This document shows positions 51,293-59,665 of a stretch of 64,000 bases of DNA, piece after piece. The notes under the pieces were generated by a model, which saw only the letters and a program-made list of their open reading frames with translations, was not told where the DNA came from and did not search any database. This DNA is from VXNE01 sp965116625 (GTDB lineage Bacteria; Pseudomonadota; Gammaproteobacteria; Pseudomonadales; Azotimanducaceae): assembly GCA_965116625.1 (NCBI GenBank), contig OZ220717.1, positions 2,108,001-2,172,000 of the forward strand, read 5' to 3'. Numbering within the stretch: the first letter of the stretch is position 1; each line of letters opens with the position of its first letter. The position numbers and the translations under genes were made by a program.

Positions 51293-52084
51293 ATGAAAGA
51301 GTTGAACCGCAGGGCGATAGCAACGCTTGAACGACTGGCGGAACGGTATGAGGGGAAGCGAGGTATCCCGGGCTTGAACGAGGTCGAGGCCGCGTTGTGG
51401 CGGGCAGGGAGGCTGGCGGGTCGGCGTTTCGGCGGGTTCGGGCCGCGAGATCGAGGATTGGTCCTGTCTTCCGGTATAGAGGGCTGGACATCGAGCAACC
51501 TGGGGTGGTCGTTCCCTTGCGCCGAGGCGGTGGGTCTCATCAGGCGGATGGTCGACTGGCCGTGCGGAAGGGTGGTCGACATCGGGGCCGGATGCGGGCT
51601 TTGGACCCGGGTGCTGAGGCGGGAATTCGGGACGGAAAGGGTGGTTGGTCTAGATCCGGCGCCGAAAGACAGCAATGTCATCGCAACGACTTTCGAAGAC
51701 TGGTGTGAAGCTACGGGAGGACCGCGAGACACCGATGTACTGCTGGCTTCCTGGCTGCCTTGCAGGGGGCAGCCGGGGGATGATCTGGGACTGCGAGTCC
51801 TCGCCACCATGCGCTGTGGGCAGACGCTGGTGTATATCGGCTCAGGGCCGAATGGACCGGTCGGGACGGAGGAGTTCTACGACCGTTTGGGATGCGAGTT
51901 CGAGGAGTACGCGACTGAGCCTCTCCCAAGAATAGCCCGGTCGGTTTTTCCGCGGGACTTCGCGAGGGTGTATCGGCGGAAGGAGCGAAGCGGACCGGAA
52001 GGCGTTGCGTCGGGGGAGCATGGAACAAGAACAGGGGAGGTCAGATTAGGTGCCAATAGAAGAACGTATCGTCGCGTGGAGTAG
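51293..52084 (+). CDS. SAM-dependent methyltransferase-like protein
   Basis: A 263-residue protein with a class I methyltransferase motif I, RVVDIGAGCGLWTRVL (93-108), then an acidic strand end VVGLDPAP and the motif IV-like DVLLASWLPC. About 85 N-terminal residues are helical and not recognised. The substrate cannot be inferred; there is no clear DPPY-type DNA methylase motif. GGAGG sits directly against the ATG at 51293, so a TTG at 51302 may be the real start. Its last 35 bases overlap the following ATPase gene, implying a linked function. Confidence 0.65.
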   Translation: MKELNRRAIATLERLAERYEGKRGIPGLNEVEAALWRAGRLAGRRFGGFGPRDRGLVLSSGIEGWTSSNLGWSFPCAEAVGLIRRMVDWPCGRVVDIGAGCGLWTRVLRREFGTERVVGLDPAPKDSNVIATTFEDWCEATGGPRDTDVLLASWLPCRGQPGDDLGLRVLATMRCGQTLVYIGSGPNGPVGTEEFYDRLGCEFEEYATEPLPRIARSVFPRDFARVYRRKERSGPEGVASGEHGTRTGEVRLGANRRTYRRVE

Positions 52085-54620
52085 GCGGCGGCCGCAGTGG
52101 CAACAGGTTGTGCTTAGCGGCGTGGCCAGCGGTGAGCCGTTGTCGAATGCGGCCTTGGAACAGCTGGTCGACGCGGTCGTGGACGAGCGAGCCCTGCCGG
52201 CGAAAGAACTGGAAATCGAGCACTTGGTGGGTCGGGGTTCGGCGGGTTCCGCAGTGAGGTTGGAGTCGATTTCGGAGGCGAGACACGTGAACGCGCTGTC
52301 GTCGGCGGCTGCGCTGACGTTCCCGGAACGGGGTCTTGCGATCGTGTACGGAGACAACGGGAGCGGGAAGTCCGGGTACGCGAGGCTGTTGAAGAGGATC
52401 GCGAGATCAAGGCACCACGAGGATGTGCTGACGGACGTCTTCCGAGACACGGCAGTAGACCAGGCGACGGCCAAACTGGCCGTGCGCATCGGGGACAAAG
52501 CGCACGACGTCAGTTGGCCGAACGCTTCGCGGCCGGAGGTGCAGCGAATGTTGTTCTACGACAGCGCCTGCGGCAGCGCGTACATTGCGGAGGAGGCGGA
52601 TTTCCCCTATCGACCGTACGCGCTGTTCGCCATGGACGGTCTTATAACGGCGTGCGGGCAGGTGCGAGAACTTGCCGACAGGAAGCTGCTCCAGAACGCT
52701 CGCAAGGCGCGGGAACTGCCGCTGGTGACATACGAGACGAGCGAAACCGCGGCGGGGCGCTTCCTTGCCGGCTTGTCGGCGGGAAGCTCGGTCGAAGGAC
52801 TCGACGCGCTGGTTGCGAAACTCGAGGACGTGGAGATGTCGATGGCGACCGTGGAGTCCCAGGAGGCGACGCTGCGGTCTGGGGACACGCGGCAAGTTCG
52901 GGCCAACCTCGAGAGGGCGGCGGAGAGGCTCGACTGGCTATGCGATCACATCGCGCGCGTTGATGCCGTTGTAGGGCAGGAGGCGACGCGCGAAGTGATC
53001 CGTATCGGGGAGGAACTGGAACGCGTCGAGGAGGCTGCGGAAGAACATGCGAAATCGTTGGCGTCGGAGCCGTTGCCCGGCGTCGGGAACGCAGCGTGGA
53101 AAGTGCTCTGGGAGTCGGCGAAGCGGTTCTCCGAGAGTCACGCGTACGCGGACCAGCCGTTTCCGGTGACCGGTGCCGAGAGCCGGTGCGTGCTTTGTCT
53201 GCGCCCGCTGGGCGAGTCGGGCGGCCGGGCGCTGTCCAGCCTCGACCGGTTCGTGCGGGACGACGTTCAGGTAAGGCGGGACGACGTCCAAACGAAACAC
53301 GCTTCACTGCTTGAGGCAAGGAGGTCGCAGCAAGTTCTCGGCGGGGCGGTAGACACGACGCTGCGGGATCTCGAAACGTCGCATCCCGACGAGGCACGGA
53401 TCGCGAGAGGGTTGCTAGCAGGGTACGAGGCTATGCGGGAGCGGGAGGCGGGCACGCAGGGTGCCGCGCCGGATGCCGAAGGGGTGATCGCGAGGCTGAG
53501 GGGCGCGGCGAAGGAGTCGCGGAGTCTGGCGAAGGATCTGGAGCGACCGGAGTTGATTCGGCAGCGACTCCACGCGGTGGTTGACAGGCGGCGCGAGATA
53601 GAGTTGCTCACGGCGATGAAGGCGGGTCGCAAGGAGATCGTTGAGGAGATAGGGCGCCTGGGGGTGAGAAGGCGGCTCGAGAACCTGAAGCAGGAAGCGA
53701 ACACGGGACCCATCACCAGGAAGATCCTGGAGCTCTCGGAAGAGACGATCACGGAGATGGTTCGAGACCGGTTCACTCGGGAGACGGACAGGCTCGGGCT
53801 CGAGCGAGTGACGATCGCGAGGACGCAGGCTAGAAAGGGAGCCCTGCTTCATCAGCCGAAACTGGTCGGAGCGCGGCAGGCGTCGGAGTTGTCGGACGTT
53901 TTCAGCGAAGGCGAACGAAGTGCCCTCGGTTTGGCCGCATTCTTCACTGAGGCGTCTCTCGACGACTCGAGATCGGCGCTCATCCTGGACGATCCCGTAA
54001 CGTCGCTCGACCACATTCGCCGGGAACGTGTTGCCGGGCGCCTAGTCGACTTCGCGGAGACACGGCAGGTGGTGGTGTTCACTCACGACGTAGCTTTTGT
54101 CGGCTACTTGAAGAGCGCGGCGTCGAGGAAGGACGTGCCGGTGGCTGAGCGGTCGGTGTCTAGGAGCCGAACGGGCGAAAGGCTTCCGGGCTCGTGTATC
54201 GACAGGCATCCGTGGACGGCGAAGGACGTCCGGAGGCGGCTCGGGGAGCTCAGGACCGACTTGGCGAAGATGGCGAAACGGTCGGATGAGTATGACGATC
54301 AGGAGTACGAAGACGCGGTCGCCGGCTGGGCGGGCAAGATGTCGGAGACGTGGGAGAGGATCTTTAGCCAGGAGATCGTTGGACAGGTGCTGGCGGACGG
54401 TGGGCTGGAGGTCCGACCGAAAATGGTCAGGGTTCTCGCCCGGTTCACGGAAGAGGACTACCTGAGTTTCGACGACAGCTATGGGCGGGTGTCTCGATGG
54501 GCGAGGCGGCACGACAAGAGCGCATACCTGAACTATGTACCGCCTCAATTGAGCGAGTTGGAAGGGGAACTTGGACTAGTCGACGATTGGTTCAAGCGGG
54601 TACGCAGCTACAGCAAATGA
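52050..54620 (+). CDS. Zinc-hook AAA/SMC-like ATPase (AAA_13/RloC-PrrC type)
   Basis: An 856-residue ABC-type ATPase with split nucleotide-binding halves. Walker A is VYGDNGSGKSGYA (99-111). A central coiled coil with a hook CVLCLRPL (Cys380, Cys383) is at its apex. The ABC signature is FSEGERSALGLAAFF (618-632), Walker B is ALILDDPVTSLD (643-654), and the H-loop is VVVFTHD (His679). The N-terminal 60 residues and C-terminal 170 residues are extra and may carry the effector; RRHDKSAYLNYVPP near 819 is a recognisable conserved-looking patch. The family includes anti-phage sensors such as RloC and PrrC. The GTG start has GGGAGG about ten bases upstream and overlaps the methyltransferase-like gene. 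A defence role is inferred. Confidence 0.78.
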   Translation: MPIEERIVAWSRRRPQWQQVVLSGVASGEPLSNAALEQLVDAVVDERALPAKELEIEHLVGRGSAGSAVRLESISEARHVNALSSAAALTFPERGLAIVYGDNGSGKSGYARLLKRIARSRHHEDVLTDVFRDTAVDQATAKLAVRIGDKAHDVSWPNASRPEVQRMLFYDSACGSAYIAEEADFPYRPYALFAMDGLITACGQVRELADRKLLQNARKARELPLVTYETSETAAGRFLAGLSAGSSVEGLDALVAKLEDVEMSMATVESQEATLRSGDTRQVRANLERAAERLDWLCDHIARVDAVVGQEATREVIRIGEELERVEEAAEEHAKSLASEPLPGVGNAAWKVLWESAKRFSESHAYADQPFPVTGAESRCVLCLRPLGESGGRALSSLDRFVRDDVQVRRDDVQTKHASLLEARRSQQVLGGAVDTTLRDLETSHPDEARIARGLLAGYEAMREREAGTQGAAPDAEGVIARLRGAAKESRSLAKDLERPELIRQRLHAVVDRRREIELLTAMKAGRKEIVEEIGRLGVRRRLENLKQEANTGPITRKILELSEETITEMVRDRFTRETDRLGLERVTIARTQARKGALLHQPKLVGARQASELSDVFSEGERSALGLAAFFTEASLDDSRSALILDDPVTSLDHIRRERVAGRLVDFAETRQVVVFTHDVAFVGYLKSAASRKDVPVAERSVSRSRTGERLPGSCIDRHPWTAKDVRRRLGELRTDLAKMAKRSDEYDDQEYEDAVAGWAGKMSETWERIFSQEIVGQVLADGGLEVRPKMVRVLARFTEEDYLSFDDSYGRVSRWARRHDKSAYLNYVPPQLSELEGELGLVDDWFKRVRSYSK

Positions 54621-54723
54621 TGCGGGCAACAGCGGTTGGCGTCGACGTGAATGAGCCGGCCACACGGGATGGGCCGCCCAAACGCACGATGAGCGGCGCG
54701 GGCCGTCGGCGGGAGACGCGCAG

Positions 54724-55320
54724 GTGAACAGAGATTCGGGTTCGCCGGATTGCCCGATCTGGCTGATTGGAGATTCCAGCCCGGCCAGGTGGGAAAAGGA
54801 TCTCGTTGATCCTCTTGATTCGAGGCATCCCACGCGACACAACATCTGGACCCCGATTCTCGAGGAGATTCAATCGCGCCTCTATGCGTCCATGCGCAAG
54901 AGACTCCGCACGGGTGATCTCTATATCCGAAACGCCGTTCACCTTCCATCGGACAAGCCGTCCGGCAATGAGAGGATATGGTTACCTGAGGTCGAGAAAG
55001 AGATGCGAAACATGTCCCGGCTGTTCGAGTGTCACGCGCCGAAGCTCGTGTTCTCGTTCGGTGCGTTCGCCTTCGAGTTCGTCCGACGGAGCCGCGATGA
55101 GACTCCGCATCATGTTCCCCGTCATTGGACCACTAGGCGGCTGGGAGAGCAGTTCGGATATCGGATTCGGGAGTTCACGCCGCGTGAGGTGAATGTGATA
55201 CCGCTGTTGCATGCGAGCATCGCGCGCGGTCGCTTCCTCGAGAGCCAAAGGTACTTCACTCAAACGAAAGACGGGAACTACTTCGAATACGTTGCGGAGG
55301 ACATCGCAGACTGTTTGTAA
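54724..55320 (+). CDS. Uracil-DNA-glycosylase-superfamily-like protein, 3' end replaced by IS66
   Basis: A 198-residue protein with a UDG-superfamily layout. An N-terminal strand-loop PIWLIGDSSPARWEK is followed by KLVFSFGAFAFEFVRR and the late strand plus loop NVIPLLHASIARG, equivalent to the HPS-type motif of family 4/5 enzymes. Replacement of the catalytic-water and Ser residues means glycosylase activity is not assured. Start is GTG at 54724. The stop TAA is supplied by the first bases of IS66 (55317). Joining across the target duplication restores an ending DCLCRNHTEFPIW with TAG at 61456-61458, so about ten residues were lost. Confidence 0.6.
   Translation: MNRDSGSPDCPIWLIGDSSPARWEKDLVDPLDSRHPTRHNIWTPILEEIQSRLYASMRKRLRTGDLYIRNAVHLPSDKPSGNERIWLPEVEKEMRNMSRLFECHAPKLVFSFGAFAFEFVRRSRDETPHHVPRHWTTRRLGEQFGYRIREFTPREVNVIPLLHASIARGRFLESQRYFTQTKDGNYFEYVAEDIADCL
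55309..55316 (+). repeat. IS66 target-site duplication, left
   Basis: GACTGTTT, repeated exactly at 61417-61424 on the other side of the IS66/RIT composite. Eight bases is the standard IS66 duplication length. Confidence 0.93.
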
Positions 55321-55395
55321 GCGGTACGCCAACGCCATCTTCTGTTCGTGGTGCTGCTGAGATTGGATGACTCCTTTACATAGGAGGTTTGTCCA

Positions 55396-55815
55396 ATGCG
55401 GAACCATGAACTGGATGCCGGGGGTGAAGCCCATGGCGGGGCGGCCGTGGCCGACGGAGCGGCTGCGGTTGGGCGCAAGCGAAGGAAGCGCAGGACGCGC
55501 CGTTCCTGGAGTGTGGAAGAGAAGATCCGGATCGCCCGCGAGAGCTTTGCATCCGCGGAGACGATCACGGCGGTGGCCGAGCGACACGGCATCCCGCGCA
55601 ACCGATTGTCGTCGTGGCGAACGCAGTTGCGCCGGGGCCAGCTGGTGGCGCCGTCCTCGGCGCCGGCAGGACCGGATGTGGGATTCGCCGCCGTGGAGGT
55701 GGACGCAGCGCCATCGGCGGTGATCGAAGGACGCGGCGTGACGGTTCGGCTGGAGGGGGTCGCCGACCCGGCCGGCATCGCGGCGATTGCGGTGGCGCTG
55801 GCCGGGCACCGGTGA
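55396..55815 (+). CDS. tnpA: IS66 accessory protein TnpA
   Basis: A 139-residue IS66 OrfA protein. The basic N-terminal region leads to an HTH of the type RRSWSVEEKIRIARESF, ETITAVAERHGIPRNRLSSW, followed by a variable tail. AGGAGG lies 11 bases upstream. The stop overlaps the tnpB start (TGATG). It is required with TnpB for IS66 transposition in studied members. Confidence 0.9.
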   Translation: MRNHELDAGGEAHGGAAVADGAAAVGRKRRKRRTRRSWSVEEKIRIARESFASAETITAVAERHGIPRNRLSSWRTQLRRGQLVAPSSAPAGPDVGFAAVEVDAAPSAVIEGRGVTVRLEGVADPAGIAAIAVALAGHR

Positions 55816-56165
55816 TGGTGACGTTGGCCGGTCAACGGATTCTGGTTGCGAGCGAGCCGGTGGATTTCCGCAAGGGTCATGATGGGCTGGCCGCAGTGGT
55901 GCAGAACCAACTGGGTCTGGACCCGTTTTCGGGGGTGGCCTACGTCTTCCGAGCCAAGCGCGCCGACCGGATCAAGGTGCTGTGGTTCGACGGCACGGGC
56001 CTGGTGCTGGCGTACAAGCGCCTGGAGCAGGGCTGTTTTGCCTGGCCTTCGGTTCACAACGGCGTAATGCGGCTTTCCCGGGCGCAGTTCGAGGCGTTGT
56101 TCGAGGGTCTGGACTGGCGCCGGGTGTGGTCGGTGAGGGTGCGCAAGCCACGCACCGCGGCCTGA
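55815..56165 (+). CDS. tnpB: IS66 accessory protein TnpB
   Basis: A 116-residue IS66 Orf2 protein with the family core PVDFRKGHDGLAAVV, YVFRAKRADRIKVLWFDGTGLVL and RLEQGCFAWP. The ATG at 55815 overlaps the tnpA stop by one base; a GTG at 55812 is an alternative. The sequence appears complete. Confidence 0.93.
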   Translation: MVTLAGQRILVASEPVDFRKGHDGLAAVVQNQLGLDPFSGVAYVFRAKRADRIKVLWFDGTGLVLAYKRLEQGCFAWPSVHNGVMRLSRAQFEALFEGLDWRRVWSVRVRKPRTAA

Positions 56166-56255
56166 CGCTCAAGGCGGCCGCACAAACCTCGTGATCGGCC
56201 CGTTTCCGGGCCGGTTTTCGTTTATAAATCCCTGATTTTCTGATAGTATTTCGCG

Positions 56256-57695
56256 ATGCAGGCCCACCTCCAAGCGGTCGATCTGAAGGCGTTGCCAAAA
56301 GTCCATCGGAAGCTCTTTGAAGAGCAGAGCGCGACGCTGAAACGCGAACAGGCCGACAACGAAGAGCTTCGCGCGCAGGTCGAGTTGCTCGCCGATTCCA
56401 ACCGTCGCCTGGAACACCTGGTCAACGAACTGCGCCGGCTGATCTTTCACAAGAAGTCCGAGAAGTTGAGCATCGACGACCGCCAGTTGGCGTTCGAGGA
56501 TCTGGAAGGGGCGGTGGGCGAGGTCGAGGCCGCAACCGAGCCGAGCGCGCCGGCGAGTCCGCCCGCGGGCAAGCGCCGCGCCCGACGCAATATCGGGCAG
56601 CTGCCGAAGCACCTTGAGCGCATTGAGCGGATCATTGAGCCGGATAGCACCAAGTGTCCCTGCGGATGCGGGGAGATGGTGCGCATCGGCGAGGATCGCA
56701 GCGAGCGGCTGGACATCGAACCGGCGAAGCTTCGCGTCATCGTCACGGTGCGCCCGAAGTACGCCTGCCGGACCTGTGAGCAGGGCGTCGTCCAGGCGGC
56801 CGCGCCGGCGCATCTGATCGAGGGTGGGTTGCCCACCGAGGGAACCCTGGCACAGGTGCTCGTTTCCAAGTATGCGGACCATTTACCGCTCTACCGCCAA
56901 TCGCAGCTCTACGCCCGCTTGGGCGTAAAGTTGCACCGTTCCACGCTCGCCGGCTGGGTGGGCAAGGCGTCGTTTCATCTGGCCCCGGTGGTGGACCGGC
57001 TGGCCTGGCACCTGAAACGGTCCGGACATCTGTTCATGGACGAGACCCGGGCGCCGGTTTTGGATCCGGGCCGGGGCAAGACCAAGACGGGGTATCTGTG
57101 GGCGCTGGCCCGCGATGAGCGACCGTGGGCCGGTCCGGACCCGCCGGGGGTGGTGTTCTTCTACGCGCCCGGCCGCGGCGGACGCCATGCCGAGGGTTTT
57201 CTCAAAGGATTCGAAGGGAAGCTGCACGTTGACGGTTACGCCGGCTACAACGTGGTGGCGGTTCCCGGCAAGGGGGTAGTCCGTTGTTACTGCTGGAGCC
57301 ACGCCCGCAGGAAACTGGTCGAGATCCACGAGAGCCATCGATCCGAGGTTGCCGGGGAAGGGCTGCGGCGCATCGCGGCGATGTATGCCATCGAGAAGGA
57401 GATCCGGAGGAAACCGCCCGAGGTCCGGCTCGCCGTGCGCCAGGCGCGCACCGCGCCGCTGGTCGAGGAGTTCGGCGTGTGGCTGCGCCGGCAACGCGCC
57501 CGGGTCTCGCCGAAGTCGCGCCTGGGCGAGAAGCTGGCCTACATCGGCAACCATTGGGACGGGCTGCAGGAATTCCTGAACGACGGCCGGGTGGAGATGG
57601 ACACCAACGTCGTATATGCCGACAACTGTTTAATGCCGACACTGCGGCCCAAGCCGTTGACGGGCCGGACCGCTCGCTCCCATTTGTCGGCATAA
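56256..57695 (+). pseudogene. tnpC: IS66 transposase TnpC, N-terminal part, interrupted
   Basis: This frame codes for 479 residues, of which about 451 are native (to 57610). Visible are the N-terminal coiled coil, a zinc-binding CPCGCGEM...YACRTCEQ motif, and the first two catalytic acids of the DDE domain in LFMDETRAPVL and LHVDGYAGYN. The native sequence breaks off at EMDTNV, just before the third catalytic residue. The remaining 28 codons are read from the left end of the RIT element. The catalytic Glu is in the downstream piece at 61151. Confidence 0.93.
57608..57695 (+). repeat. RIT terminal inverted repeat, left
   Basis: It starts CGTCGTATATGCCGACAAC and ends in TTTGTCGGCATAAAA. It contains ATGCCGACA twice and its inverse TGTCGGCAT once, spaced like recombinase binding sites, and matches the right end at 61040-61129 with few differences. 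Confidence 0.88.
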
Positions 57696-57702
57696 AACGA
57701 GG

Positions 57703-58713
57703 TTACAAGGCGTTGAGAAACGCGAGCAGTTGGTCGTTGGGCCGGTAGACTCCCTCGGGGACATCCGTCGGTCTCGTCCGATCCATCGCCTGTCTCTTGA
57801 TCTGCATGTCGGCATGCAGGTAAACCTGCGTGGTCTGCGTGCTCTCATGGCCAAGCCACAGTGCGATCACAGTACAGCTGACCCCGCTGCGGAGCAGTTC
57901 CATGGCGGCGGAGTGGCGCAGCGTATGTGGGCTGATCCGTTTGTTCCTCAACGACGGGCAGGTCTCCGCCGCCAGCCGGGCGTATTTCCGCACGATCCGT
58001 TCGATTCCATCCCGGCTGAAGCGCCGCTTGCGGTTGCTCAGGAACAACGGCTCGTCCGGCGTGCCAGCCCTTTCCCGGAGCCATTCGGTCAGTGCCTCCA
58101 CACTGTCGCTGCGTAGCGGAGTGGCCCGTTCCTTGCGCCCCTTCCCTCGGCACTGAACGTACGCCTGGGATGAGTGATGCAGAACGACATCGCCGACATT
58201 CAGACCGATCAGTTCCGAGACCCGAAGACCGGTCTGCAAGGCAACGAGCAACAGATTTCGATCGCGCCGTCCGATCCAGGTGGACAGGTCGGGCGTGGCA
58301 AGCAGCGCGGCGGTTTCCGTCCGATCGAGGAAGTCGACCGTCCTTTTGTTCTCGCGCTTCGCGGGAATGGCGAGAACCCGCTGACAATGCAACAGGAGCG
58401 CCGGCTCATGGATGGCGACGAAGCGGAAGAATCCCCGGATTGCAGACCTGCGCACATTGCGCGTACGGATGGCGTTCTTCCGCGTGTCCTCCACGAAGGC
58501 GAGGAATCCAGCGACGAGTTCCGCATTGATGTCGGTCACCGACAGATCGGTGGGTTGCCGTCCGAGCTGTCGAGTGGCGTAGTCGAGCAGAAGGCGAAAG
58601 GTATCCCGATAGCTTGCCACCGTGTGCGGGCTGGCCTCTTGCTGGGCGATCAGCCGCTCCGCGAAGAACCGCTGCACATGGGCGGACAAGGCATGGTTTT
58701 CACAGGCGGTCAT
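57703..58713 (-). CDS. RIT tyrosine recombinase C
   Basis: A 336-residue tyrosine recombinase. The SAM-like core-binding domain spans about 10-110, with YRDTFRLLLDYA and RSAIRGFFRF. The catalytic domain has Arg in LQTGLRVSELIGL, Lys in GKGRKERATPL, His-x-x-Arg in SPHTLRHSAAM, His in LGHESTQTTQVYLH and the Tyr in the same motif. All catalytic residues are present. It resembles phage-type integrases that follow two XerC/D-like partners in RIT elements. It overlaps the middle recombinase by 14 bases. Confidence 0.92.
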   Translation of the reverse strand: MTACENHALSAHVQRFFAERLIAQQEASPHTVASYRDTFRLLLDYATRQLGRQPTDLSVTDINAELVAGFLAFVEDTRKNAIRTRNVRRSAIRGFFRFVAIHEPALLLHCQRVLAIPAKRENKRTVDFLDRTETAALLATPDLSTWIGRRDRNLLLVALQTGLRVSELIGLNVGDVVLHHSSQAYVQCRGKGRKERATPLRSDSVEALTEWLRERAGTPDEPLFLSNRKRRFSRDGIERIVRKYARLAAETCPSLRNKRISPHTLRHSAAMELLRSGVSCTVIALWLGHESTQTTQVYLHADMQIKRQAMDRTRPTDVPEGVYRPNDQLLAFLNAL

Positions 58714-59665
58714 GATTCCCCCTTGGCGTGATCGCCCGTTCGGCCCGCTGGGTGGCCAGTTGGAGCAGTTCCGGGACTGCCTCGAGGTACCAGTACGTCC
58801 CGCCGGGATTGCTATGCCCGAGCCAGGTGCTCAGCTTGTACATCTCTCGGTCCGGATCGAGGCCAGACCGGTACCAGTCGATCAGCGTGCGGACGGCCAT
58901 GGTGTGCCTCAGGTCATGAAGCCGCGGTCCCCTGCCGCGGCGGCCGGACGATTGCCGCTCCCGCAGACCGATCTCCTGACTGACTTGGGCAAAGCTGCGT
59001 TCCGCCGATGCGACCCTGACCCGTTGTCCACGCTCACTGAGAAAGAAAGCCGGGGTATCGACGGTATGAAGGACCCGATCGCGCAACGACCGGTAGTCTG
59101 CCAGGCGTTCCGCGGTACACGGCGTGATCGGAACGGTCCGGTTCCTGCCGTTCTTGGCATGTCGGATCTGCAGCACGGCCTGGTTCGTGTCCACGTCGCT
59201 ATCGTCGAGACGCAGGGTTTCGCCGATCCGAAGTCCCGTTACCGCCAGCAGGCCGAACAGGGTGGCACAGGTGGGACCGCGAAGACCGTGTGCCGAAGGC
59301 AGCCGTGCCGCCGCCGTGACGATGTGCGCGATCTCCCGATCGGTATAGATGTAAGGAGGCGGCCGCCTTCGGTGTGTCGGGATCAAGCCTTGTGCCGGCA
59401 CTTCGGATTGCGGGTCCAGGGCTTGCAGCCAGCGGGCAAAGGTGCGCACATGACTGAGCCGATAAGCCCATGCTTGCAGGTTCGCGGCCCCGGGCTGCCG
59501 GGCTTTCCATCGCAGGAATAACTTCGTAGTGACATGCGCGGCTCCCTCGTCCACGGCGAAGGCGGCAAACTTTCTCAGCGAATACACTGCGCTGGCGGAC
59601 AGGCCGGTCCCGAAGGCTTCCCGTTGGATGAGATACTGTTCCACACGCTCGCTGACCGAGATCAT
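58700..59665 (-). CDS. RIT tyrosine recombinase B
   Basis: A 321-residue tyrosine recombinase. Catalytic Arg is in AVTGLRIGETLRL, Lys in HAKNGRNRTVP, His-x-x-Arg in LHDLRHTMAVR, and His with Tyr in LGHSNPGGTYWYLE. The start ATG at 59663-59665 overlaps the stop of the upstream recombinase (ATGA), so the longer frame to 59995 is a shadow. It is the middle gene of the trio; the three are believed to act together in movement of the element. Confidence 0.92.
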   Translation of the reverse strand: MISVSERVEQYLIQREAFGTGLSASAVYSLRKFAAFAVDEGAAHVTTKLFLRWKARQPGAANLQAWAYRLSHVRTFARWLQALDPQSEVPAQGLIPTHRRRPPPYIYTDREIAHIVTAAARLPSAHGLRGPTCATLFGLLAVTGLRIGETLRLDDSDVDTNQAVLQIRHAKNGRNRTVPITPCTAERLADYRSLRDRVLHTVDTPAFFLSERGQRVRVASAERSFAQVSQEIGLRERQSSGRRGRGPRLHDLRHTMAVRTLIDWYRSGLDPDREMYKLSTWLGHSNPGGTYWYLEAVPELLQLATQRAERAITPRGNHDRL

